DNA of 64,000 nt from Sambucus nigra (taxonomy: Eukaryota; Streptophyta; Magnoliopsida; Dipsacales; Adoxaceae), in NCBI GenBank assembly GCA_949130495.1, contig OX422221.1, positions 146,787,405 to 146,851,404 of the forward strand, given 5' to 3'. Below, in pieces: positions 55,001-64,000 of this stretch; the first letter of the stretch is position 1; each line of letters begins with the position of its first letter. Made by a program: the position numbers and the translations under genes. The notes beneath the pieces were generated by a model. The model was not told the DNA's origin. It did no database searches and saw only the letters and a program-made list of their open reading frames with translations.

Positions 55001-56398
55001 TGTCAATCAACATATAGTCCTCCGGATCAGAGTCAATGTCTTCGCCCAAAACCTCTTCCTCGATGTCCGTTTTGTGAATCCTTCCAAGCTTAATCTGCTC
55101 ACATACAATATAGTTATCAGGAAAAGTTGTTAATACATTAGGACATAAACATAGCCATATAAAGTATGTAATATTATAAGCCGCGTTACAGAACAAACGT
55201 TTGTTAACAGTTAACTTTACTGTACTAACTCTGCATCAAAAAACATATTTCTTATCTGAAGATAAATTTCATAAGAATGAAGAATTATGGTCACCATGTT
55301 AGTGTACCTAGACAGTAATGTATCAGTAAACTTTACTCTTTACAATCTCATGCTCACCAATGTAGCAGTAAACTTTACTTTTTGGTAGACCGAAACAGTA
55401 AACATGCATGTCATCGTATAAAAAAAGTGGGATATTGATATCAAATTACACACACATGATAACGAAGTAAGTATTCCCCTGTTTACAATAACTATATAGT
55501 TTACAAATATTTATTTGTCATGCGCAGATGATGAACTGAAATTCCATGTAATATGTACACAATCACAATACCTGTAGTTCCACATGTTCGCGTAGAACGA
55601 TGTCATCTGCTAGTACCGAGCTCAATTTTGCAAGATCCCACTTCATGAATCGGGGGTACAAGTTGATATCAACTGGTTCAATAACATTTGTTCTCTCGCA
55701 AAACCAGTACTGAATTCAAGTAAACAATACCAATGTGTTGCAATTAATATAATATTTATTATAAAATCTAATATATATAGAAGTTTAGAGGTTATTACCA
55801 ACAAGCTAATGACACATCCGTAGCATTTGTAGGGGCTGGTGTGATTTTTATCAAGTGACGCTATCAAGTAGTCGTAAATCAACACCGGCCAATTGTAATT
55901 CCCAATTTCATCCATTCTAGATATACAATCCATAAAACTCCATTTGACGAATACTCCAGAAGTCGGGAAAAACAATGTACAAAACGTGTAAAGGCACACT
56001 AGCTTTGCAGCGTCGACGTACCCAGAATTTGTTCTTAACATCGACGCCTCTATCGCAGCATTCCTAATGTTGGACGCTTGAACCATCCCATCCACATTTC
56101 GAAACCACTTACGTACAAAAGGGCTATCCGGTTTTCTACCGTATGACGGTATTTTGTATGAACTAAACCCGAACGGTATACCGAATATCAATGATATGTC
56201 TCTCGCGGTAAATTGTAATTCCTTACCGCCAATTCTGAAAACTCCGTCCGCACCGGTGTAAGCACGGATGAGCAGTTCGACATTTTTTTCGTATTTACTA
56301 ATAAATGACCTATCGAACTTCGTTGTTATTAATGTGTTAAACAGTGCCCAGAATGGAGTTTTTCTTAGTCGTTCTTTCATCCCATCTCGTATCTCCAT
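52024..56398 (-). CDS. DUF1985-like, coiled-coil, ULP1 (C48) cysteine protease-like protein of the MULE
   Basis: Eight exons on the minus strand: 56398-55799, 55709-55572, 55094-54166, 53847-53757, 53632-53522, 53030-52785, 52410-52259 and 52174-52024. They sum to 2418 bp, 805 codons plus stop, and every GT-AG junction keeps phase. The N-terminal 200 residues resemble DUF1985 (LRKTPFWALFNT, FRIGGKELQFTARDISLIFG). Exon 3 encodes a long coiled coil (LKEMEVEVQHLQRLCS onward) and a basic, nuclear-type tail (RRASKQSPTKKKAK). The last exons form a ULP1 fold: His in YHFHLMVLD, Gln in PQQSQ, Cys in VDCGVAICYYM. The expected Asp is Asn (KHYNPL). The start is uncertain: ATG 56398 follows a CAG acceptor-like site, and an earlier ATG at 56461 meets a stop. 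Introns are rich in the ACAGTAAA palindrome. Desumoylation or anti-silencing is possible; neither is shown. Confidence 0.85.
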
Positions 56399-58100
56399 AT
56401 CTGACAGCAAATCACGTAATGCAACCAAGTTAGAACGGTATTATTTAGCACCTTCGCCCATGTTTCAGTGATGGTTTTACACTTGCGGCCTTTTATTTTT
56501 ATACCTGTAAAACCATAGACAAGAAGGTAAAAGTTATATATTATGTTGACGGGAACAAGTACAGTATGTATTCAAAGAAATCATGTACGCATACAACAAT
56601 ACTAATTCTGTTATAGTCATTACAAATTACTATGAACATCAACTGTTTCGCACCATGTATAAAATAACATTCACTATATATATGCAGTAAACTACAGATG
56701 GTCTTTGTGAGAAATAAACCAAAACCACTTAAAAAAAATGACTACCAACATCTACATTCTAACAGTATAATTTACTGTGTCCACTATACTTTATACAAGA
56801 CAATCGTTACAAAAAATGAACAAAAACCGCAGCAGAAATCACCGTACAACAGCATTGTTATTTTCAATAGTACTCCATAACATAATTAACAACCACAACT
56901 TCCTTCGTAAATAAATTTGATAGCTCAGAAAGTAAAGTTTCATGTGTAGTTTGCATGAAAATGAACATGAAGCAATAACACATAATCAATGATAAAAGTT
57001 GTCTTAAATTTTAATCAACCATTTAATTGATAAAGAGATGGAGTACATTTGGTAGTATGCAAGGACAGCAAAATAAAAAAAATGTAAAAGAACAACTTTA
57101 GCGTATTTTTTACGCTTATTACAATGGGGACGTTAAACTTTACTACTCTTTTGCGGTTATGCGTCAAACGTTTTGTAACCTTATACACTCTAATACTACA
57201 GTATTGTCTTAATTAATTACGTACCGCGCCAGCAGCGTACCTACCCACTACAACACTACCCACAACGATGAGCACCCCACCAGCTGAAGGAGATACGATA
57301 TACTGCTAAATTGGTTAATAAAATCTAAGAATATTTCTGTCTATACAAAACAGTAGATATGAATTATGTAGACAAACTATCTACAACTAAAATGAACATT
57401 ATCACATAAAAAATAACAAAGTTCACTGTAGGAATGTACTGATTAACAGAATAAATAGTTAACAATAAAACTTATTGAACAACAATAAACAACATTACTA
57501 ACAAATTAACATTTACTGTTTCTGTTACGATACTTACCCAATTCGACACACGTTTCCCTCCAAAAACATTTCGACCAAAACTATATACAAACAATAACGT
57601 GTCGTACTTTCAGGAAACAACAATTCAGCTTCACACAAAACCGCATTTTCCATCAATGTAGACAACTATTTATTCATCAGATTGAATACGTGTCCAGAGA
57701 AAAAAAAAGTGAACACGAAAAAATATTGAACCCCATTTAACTATAGTACTCAAACAGTAAAATTTACTGTTGGTGTTATATAACTGTTCGCCAAATCGAC
57801 CCATATGTTTCAATTCAAAAATTTTTCCACCAACAGTAAATTACAACAGAAAAATCCAACTTCTTTAAGGTTTTACGTTAAGATTTAATCAACATGCAAG
57901 AATTATGTACAAATAAAAAAAAAATTTACTTCATACAATCAAATATACTGTCTGTACTTCAACCCAAAATGCAACATTAACCAACAACACAAAATGCTAG
58001 CAAAAACTTGAAATCCAAACCAAAGAAGAACATTTACGTTAAAAAAAAATGTTTGGGTTACAGAAGAACAACATACAACAACAATAATGTTTACTAAAAA
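52259..58100. promoter_or_regulatory. Palindrome copies in introns and upstream DNA of the ULP1-like gene
   Basis: ACAGTAAA-N-TTTACTGT or close variants are at 53166-53182, 53275-53291, 53373-53389, 53441-53457, 54080-54096, 55207-55223, 55323-55339, 55365-55381, 56762-56778 and 57754-57770, with half sites near 52559, 52715, 56686, 57515 and 57825. The pair at 53373 and 53441 forms a foldback (AATACTGAAATAGGTCAT and its complement). None falls in the exons given above. Confidence 0.7.
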
Positions 58101-58429
58101 GAAGGAAAAAAAACCCTAACTTAGTAAAACAATCAACTTCTTTGAAGGTGACTTACATCAACCACAGAATGACCGAAAAATATGATCTAACACCGCAAAA
58201 AATTAGCAGAAACCACAAATTTCTTCAACGATTATACCCATTCCGTCTCCCCTGTTTCTTCGTTCCCCATTATATGATGTATAACTGATTTGCGAAATGA
58301 TATACACGGTTGTGGCGTCTCGCCTGAACCGCGATTGACGGAGATATAGACGGGATCAGAATCTCACCAAAATCGGGCAACGATTTCGACGGTTGGAACT
58401 TCTACTTGCCGCCCAAATACACAGGGGTA
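56462..58429. other. MULE DNA upstream of the ULP1-like gene
   Basis: AT-rich and non-coding, presumably promoter and leader of the minus-strand gene. It contains scattered palindrome copies and no credible open frame. Confidence 0.6.
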
Positions 58430-58554
58430 TTACGGTAAAGAGATTTAGACGGTTTCCCCAAATTGGTTAAAACGGGACTTAATAGTAAGGGTAAAAAACG
58501 GTGGGACTTAAGAGGTTTCAAAAAAGTGTAATGGGACCTATGTGTAAAGACCCC
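58430..58554. repeat. Right terminal inverted repeat of the MULE
   Basis: The reverse complement begins GGGGTCTTTACACATAGGTCCC and repeats AAGTCCC twice more, mirroring the left end. TTGTTTATA follows at 58555-58563. Confidence 0.75.
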
Positions 58555-58563
58555 TTGTTTATA

Positions 58564-61500
58564 AAGCTTCTCCATTTGGAAAGACAATTAATCCTGTTTT
58601 TTTGTTTATTATTAGTGCTTACTAACTCACGCTTTTACAGATTTATAAATCACGAACAAGGTATTTTTAAATATACATTTTATGAAATACTTTTATAAGT
58701 GCCATACGTTTAAATATACATTTCATAAACACCATATTTTTAAATAGCATGAACACATCCCAAATGTAGTGGGCGTTTTACTGTAGCCATTGGTTGCATA
58801 AAAAGATGTTGTTTTTGTCTAACTCCATTAAAATTGTTTCAATTTTTTTTGGATTTTAAATAACATTTTTCAAAATTTAAATGTGTTTGGTTAAGTATAC
58901 TTATATTCTATCATGTGTATTAATTCTGAATATTTCGCAATAATGAATACGTTCAAGAAAATTACAATTTTACATTTTCTAAAGTTATGTTATGTACCTG
59001 AAGTTGCCAACCAATGCAACTAAAGTTCATCCATGCCACTGGACATTAATTTTTTTTTTTCAAACTCAACACTTTTAAAATTAAATTTATACATTATAAT
59101 ATAATATTTGACTCTAAAACAAACCGCCTTGCATCATTAGGAAAATTAATCGACTTACCAATTTTTTTTTATTATTTGACATTAAATATATGCGTAGATG
59201 TTGATTTTTAATGTTCAACATTCAAACTTAGTATTTGAAAATTTTGCTCCGGAGTATTTTTTTTATTATGTTACGTGTCACGCTCATCATTTTTGGAGAC
59301 GTTTATTAACATGTAACGCTTCATTATTTTGTAATCAATTTTAAATGTAAGATGTTGATAGATAATTGACTTATGGGAGTGCGCGTTGCATAACCACAAA
59401 TACAGGAGAGCAAATGTGTTATAACCACATACTCATGAGAAAATTTAGCACAGTGCCATCAGCACGGGTACACCCTAGTGTATATATATATATGGGACAA
59501 AACTTAGGTATGTCATAAGATAATCTTATGATATCATCTATATGAGTTTTTCCGTCTCTACCTATTTTGCCCCAACTATTTGGTTTTCTTCTCTTTTGAC
59601 ACACTCCAATTTATTTTCCCCTCTCCATCAAAATTCAAAATCGGGGTAATTAGTAAACTTCCTCTCATACTCTCCAACCACACAAAACACAACGAATTCT
59701 CCCTCCCATCTCATCTCTCCCGCTTTTCATTCTCTCTTATATGGTCAAAATACACAAACCTTATTCTTTCTCTTGCTCACCACCTGCTACTGCGAACCAC
59801 AAAAACACCATCACGACACCACCAATCAACCACCTCCATCCTGTAAACCCATCAAAACATCCAACACCCAATCCCTCATCATCTACCTTCCAATGCCACC
59901 ACAGCAAACACTAACCCCTCACGGCCTAACCAAACCACCTGCCGACACCACCATCCATCCACCACCTACACCATTTCCATTCACCATCTACACTATCCAT
60001 CCACCATCGAACTTGGATTTTAACCCACTACCATACACCCCATCATACACCTCCACCATACAACGTCAGCATACACCACCTATACCATTTAACCCATCAC
60101 CACCATCCATACACCACATACACCTAAGACCCCATTGACCTAAAGAGAGGAACCAATTTTAATTTTCTGACCATTTTAATTTCTATTTGTAGATGCTCGG
60201 TTTCTCTCTCTATTTACGAATTCAATCAGGGATTTTGAGATGCTCTCGATTTCTCTCTCTCTTTACGAATTCAAGGTACGATTTACCCCTTTGTTTTGGG
60301 GAATTCAATCAGGGGTTTTCTCTCACAAATTATTTTGTTTTGTTAAATTTGTTTGTAGTTTATTATTGGGGGTTCAATTAGGGACATTATTATTTATAGT
60401 TTACTATTTATTTGTCTGTAAAGCTGACATGGGTTGATTTTCTTTTTTTCTTTGCAGTTTATTATTTGCATTTTATTACTTGTTTGGTCATTATTATGAT
60501 TTGCAGTTTATTATTTGTTCAAAATTATTATTATTTATAGTATATTATTTCTCTAAAAATTATGTTTAAAGGTACTTTAAATATCATAGGTTTTTTTTTT
60601 TTTCAAAAGTTATGTTTCTTTCTTATTAGATATGCATAATAGTTTTTTTACCTTTTATTTGTAGTGTTATATTAATTTTACCTAAAGAATATCTAACTTC
60701 TTATTGTATGTTGACATTGGTGTACATGGGTAAATCATTGCTCTAGGGACGAGGCTAGGTATTTTGGGTCATTGTGGATATATCAAGTGAGTAGATTTTT
60801 CTTTGAACAAAAATCAATGGTTATTTGTGTTAGATTTAAAGGTATATCAAGTCTTAGTGGACAATTTTTTAAGTAACCCAATAAATTATAGTCATTTTTG
60901 GACAATTTATCCTGTCTCAAAGGACAATTTATTTGGCTATTCTATTATTTTTGCTTAACATTGAAATTCTGCTTTAAAAATTATATTATTATTTGTTTAT
61001 TATATGACCTGTTAATATTGTTTTTGTAACTGCATTAGAATAAGTGACTCTCAAAGTAAAGTGAAAATGTAATTTTCTTCTTATTATTTGATGGATGTAT
61101 AGGAATTTGTTTAATTATTTTTTTATATTGTAGTATGTATACATGTATACCTTTTTATCATTTTTACAAGCATACACGAGGTTCAAAATAGATTTTGGTT
61201 TTCATTAGAGGAGTTTTTTTTATTGGATTTTATGGTTATAATATGTGTATGCCCTATTTTTACCATTAACATAATTTATTGAATCCTTAGTCAGATTTAA
61301 ATTTATGTATTTATTGGTCATGGTTTACGTTTTTCAATTTTAACGGGTTGCAACTTCTATTGGTGGTGCGGATAGGGTCGGTTGGAGAGATTTATAAGAT
61401 TTATTTGGTGCTTACAAGAACTGAGATACGTGAAGTTTTGGACATCCTACACTCATGAATTTATTTTGGTATTTGCATATATGAAAGCAAACCAGTTGAA

Positions 61501-61595
61501 AATGTGGATATGTAAAAAACTGTCGATCTACCGATACACAATATACCCTAATCAACTTACAAACGTGGGTAAAAACTCACTTTCTGACATCCCCC

Positions 61596-61630
<35 letters not shown>

Positions 61631-62030
61631 AATGATTGCATGTTGAATTTTTATAGCGGCGTTACAAATCTATGTATATTGTCTATAATTTCATTACTTT
61701 ATTTTATTTATTTATTTTATCTCGGTGTTCATTACGGTTTTTGATTTGGTGGGTTTGTATTTCTCTCTTACTTTCCCTTGATTTTCTTTTCAATCCCTAG
61801 ATTGTTTTTCATTATCAAAATCTTTTTAGGCTATCTTACATTATGCTTTATTTTCTTTCTTTGTGGATTTAATATATTTTTAAAGTTGTGTTTATGTTTA
61901 TTAGAAAATATATTGGTATTGTAATTTGTTGACTTTTCATGTTTCAATACTTTTGCTCCCAGTGCACATGCATTTTTCTCACTTTGCATTTTCAATTTTG
62001 TTGCGTACTTTTTATTTTATTTATTTATTT
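58564..62030. other. Unassigned AT-rich DNA between MULE and LINE
   Basis: No gene is supported. It contains a proline/histidine/threonine-rich frame on + (59773-60138) that looks like CCA-rich low-complexity DNA, a short imperfect duplication around 60192-60320 (TTTCTCTCTCTMTTTACGAATTCAA), and a C-run followed by CT repeats (about 61590-61630). Confidence 0.55.
61590..61630. repeat. Poly-C plus CT microsatellite
   Basis: About 18 C residues followed by 11-12 CT units. Confidence 0.95.
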
Positions 62031-62113
62031 TTTTTCAGAAGAAAGAATTTATTAAAAAATACTAGTGAAAAGAGCCCTCACCATGGCTTACAAATTATTG
62101 ACAACAAAAGAAA

Positions 62114-62797
62114 TTAAAAGGAAACCTTCCTAAGGTAAGGAATTTGAAGTTTATCTAATCTTAAAATGCCTTTGAAATTCTTGGGAAGAAGGTCAAGATT
62201 ATGAGACATCAAAGATTTATTTTGGATGCTACCAGTCTTAGACAAGAAATCTGCTACCATGTTTGCCTCTCTGTGAACATGAATAAAGCTACACTTGGAT
62301 TTTGAAATTAAGGAGAGAATTTGATCCACTCGCCATTGAATCTTCCATGGACATGAAGTTTTCTTTAGAAGAACGTCAATCAAAATTCTAGAATCTTACT
62401 CAATAATAATATCATAGTCTTTGAGATCTTGATAGAATGTAACTCCTTGAAGAACTGCATCTGCTTCAACTTCTAAACTTGCTTTGATATCTAACTCTTT
62501 GAAGAAGAACCAAACCAATTCACCTCTATGATTTCTCAAGACCCCTCCACAACCACATTTACTAGGATTACCCAAAGAACTCCCATCAACATTCAGCGTC
62601 AATAAACCTTTTGGATGAGGAGACCACTGAACTAGAACAATTTTGGAATTAGGCTTTGGACCTGTACGGAGCATAGAAAAACTATGATGAATACTCTTAA
62701 TAATTCTGGGAAAGAACATGGAAGAGTTTTCTAATTTAGCCCAATTTCTGCTAATCCACACGTGCCAACAAATAAGAATGGGGATGATTTTGAACAA
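62114..62797 (-). pseudogene. LINE C-terminal RNase H domain
   Basis: WSPHPKGLLTLNVDGSSLGNPSKCGCGGVLRN (first Asp), LEVEADAVLQGV (Glu) and, after an in-frame TAA at 62396-62398, DSRILIDVL and HVHREANMVADFLSK (last Asp) are all readable. This is the RVT_3-type RNase H of plant L1 elements. The TAA lies in the conserved E-S-D-S string. Nothing indicates a separate gene. Confidence 0.85.
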
Positions 62798-62799
62798 AG

Positions 62800-63700
62800 C
62801 TATAAATCTTTGCCTTACATATCGATTAGGACTTAGAACACCATGCTTAGCACCAAATAAATCCCAAATTTTACCTGCTATTTCACTAAAAGAGAATAAA
62901 TGCTCAGATGTCTCTTCTATGCTTTTTATACAGCAAACACATTTAGAAGGGCCTCAAACCCCAATAGACTTGATTTTACCATCAATTGGAAGTAGACCAC
63001 GAAGGATTTTCCAAGCTAAAAAACACATTTAGAAGGGCCTCAAACCCCAATAGACTTGATTTTACCATCAATTGGAAGTAGATCACGAAGGATTTTCCAA
63101 GCTAAAACAGGCATCTTAAGAGGTATAGTAGAATCCCAAATGAATTAAGTTGATTTATAAATAGGAGAATGAGATATGATTATGTTCCAAGTAGTAATAA
63201 AGGAAAATCCCATGAATTAGAAGCAATACAAACCAACCTATCTTTTCCTAAATTCCAAACCAAACTATCTTTTACCAAATCCCCTGAATGGGATCTAATT
63301 TCTTGGATGAGATTCATGGGGAAAAATAGTTTAAATCTGTCCAGATCCCACCTTCTGCCAGCCAACCAAAAGGCTTCAATTTTAGAATTCTTGGGAATGT
63401 TGAATTCTTCACCAATAGGGACTGATTCCAACCAATCGTCCCAACAAAAGTCAATGTCACCTAAACTTATTCTCCATTTCAGATGCTCCTCAGCCTCCAA
63501 TCTAACTTTACTCATTCTACCCCAAGTGTTGGAAAATGTTTTAGGCCTGACAACATTAGGATGAGCATTCCTATAATATTTTTCCTTCAAGTAATGATCC
63601 CACAAAGAGTTACCAGACCTGAACTTCCACCAAAACATAATTGACATAGCTCTACTGATATCTTCAATATTCCTAACCCCTAAACCTCCTTCTTTGATTG
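62800..63700 (-). pseudogene. LINE post-RT and zinc-finger region with an 86-bp duplication
   Basis: From 63704 the minus strand encodes MSIKEGGLGVRNIEDI, WWKFRSGNSLWDHYLKEKYY, DIDFCWDDWL and VWNLGKDRLV, as after the RT of plant L1. The zinc-finger RVT part follows. The segment 62935-63020 is repeated at 63021-63106; the 86-bp period shifts the frame. Confidence 0.8.
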
Positions 63701-63719
63701 ACATAGAATTAAGATTCCA

Positions 63720-64000
63720 TCTACACTAGTGATGTTTTGAAGTACCATTATGAGAACCCCAAAAAAACCTTCCAAATAGAGCTTCCAACTCCTGAAGAAC
63801 CTGCTTAGGAGGGCTTAAAGCAGCTATAGTGTGTATTGGGATTGTGGTTAGAACACTTTTGAGGAGAACAAGATTCCCACCCAATGAAAGATATCTAGAT
63901 TTCCTTCTACTAAAAGCCATTCTAACTTTTTGAATAAGAAATTCAAAGTGAGCAATCATCTTTCTACCTATAAATAAAGGACATCCCAAGTATAAAATAG
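63720..64000 (-). pseudogene. LINE reverse transcriptase, C-terminal (thumb) part
   Basis: The minus strand reads GCPLFIGRKMIAHFEFLIQK, FSRRKSRYLSLGGNLVLLKS, PIHTIAALSPPKQVLQELEA and FGRFFWGSHNGT. A TAG near 63724-63726 stands where a Trp is usual before the IKEGGLG block. The catalytic YxDD region would lie beyond the right edge. Confidence 0.8.

Larger units (their letters stand above)
45765..58554. mobile_element. Complete 12.8-kb Mutator-like element (KI-MULE/VANDAL-like) with transposase and DUF1985-ULP1 genes
   Basis: TTGTTTATA at 45756-45764 and 58555-58563 is a perfect 9-bp target duplication, the usual length for Mutator. The ends form diverged terminal inverted repeats: the first 22 bases at each end lead to the same GTCCCATT, and both ends contain further AAGTCC repeats about 33 bp apart. 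Inside are a transposase gene (+, 46984-49588) and, converging on it, a DUF1985-like/ULP1 protease gene (-, 56398-52024). Non-coding parts hold many ACAGTAAA/TTTACTGT near-palindromes and several foldback hairpins. MULEs with ULP1-like genes are known (the Kaonashi/KI-MULE group), and Arabidopsis VANDAL MULEs carry DUF1985-type VANC genes. One stop codon in the transposase is the only clear lesion. Confidence 0.9.
62007..64000 (-). mobile_element. L1-type LINE (3' part), minus strand, runs off right edge
   Basis: Reading the minus strand from 64000: the RT thumb region (LGCPLFIGRK in near form, LSLGGNLVLLKSVLTTIPIH, FGRFFWG), the post-RT segment (IKEGGLGVRNIEDISRAM), a zinc-finger RVT region (WKILRG, CVCCIKS, HLFSF) and a C-terminal RNase H. 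That is the order of plant L1 ORF2. The T-rich stretch 62007-62036 on + would be the poly(A) tail. Stops, a shift and an 86-bp duplication show it is dead. The 5' part lies outside the window. Confidence 0.85.

Noticed and set aside
59773..60138. 121-codon open frame rich in Pro, His, Thr on the + strand
   Set aside because: The composition comes from CCA-rich low-complexity DNA, no domain is visible, and there is no conserved partner or splice context.

Overview
This window is nuclear DNA of a flowering plant, probably a eudicot. It is almost entirely transposable elements nested inside one another. I found no host gene, tRNA, rRNA or CRISPR array that I can support. The plant assignment rests on the element lineages: Ty3/gypsy Tat (Retand-like) and Athila, large non-coding LTR derivatives, a Mutator-like element (MULE) with a captured ULP1-type protease gene, and a plant L1 LINE with a C-terminal RNase H. 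The species cannot be read from the sequence.

Left block, 1-43258. The outermost and oldest layer is a minus-strand Tat/Retand-like gypsy element whose 469-bp 5' LTR is at 42790-43258; it runs off the left edge. Its order from right to left is gag, gap, zinc knuckle, protease, start of RT, gap, end of RT/RNase H, second RNase H and integrase. Then come a 32-bp tandem repeat and an antisense ORF. Two related large non-coding LTR elements are inserted in it. Element C (3983-26285) has a 2.98-kb left LTR, and element D (32067-41581) has LTRs of about 3.7 kb. Element C was itself hit twice. A young Athila-type element (5891-19825) sits in its left LTR, flanked by a CTAAA target duplication, with 1579-bp LTRs that differ at about 21 sites. 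A gag-only element, called TRG here (26286-30370), sits in its right LTR. One deletion with its breakpoint at 30370/30371 appears to have removed the end of TRG, the rest of C's right LTR and the core of the outer RT together.

Right block, 43259-64000. After 2.5 kb of unassigned AT-rich DNA lies a complete 12.79-kb MULE (45765-58554) with a 9-bp target duplication, TTGTTTATA. It carries a transposase gene on the + strand, intact except for one stop codon. Converging on it is an eight-exon minus-strand gene for a DUF1985-like, coiled-coil, ULP1 (C48) protein, with all splice phases agreeing. After 3.5 kb of unassigned DNA a minus-strand L1 LINE runs off the right edge.

Two signals stand out. 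(1) More than 20 copies of a 17-bp near-palindrome, ACAGTAAA-N-TTTACTGT, lie in the introns and spacers of the MULE and not in its exons. Combined with the intact DUF1985-ULP gene, this resembles the VANDAL/VANC anti-silencing arrangement of Arabidopsis. (2) Four LTR families (Athila, TRG, C, D) each carry arrays of one palindrome family, CCGRAYCGRTYCGG, usually as doublets. In the Athila element a further array plus a TATA box stands just before the third ORF, as if the promoter module had been duplicated inside the element.
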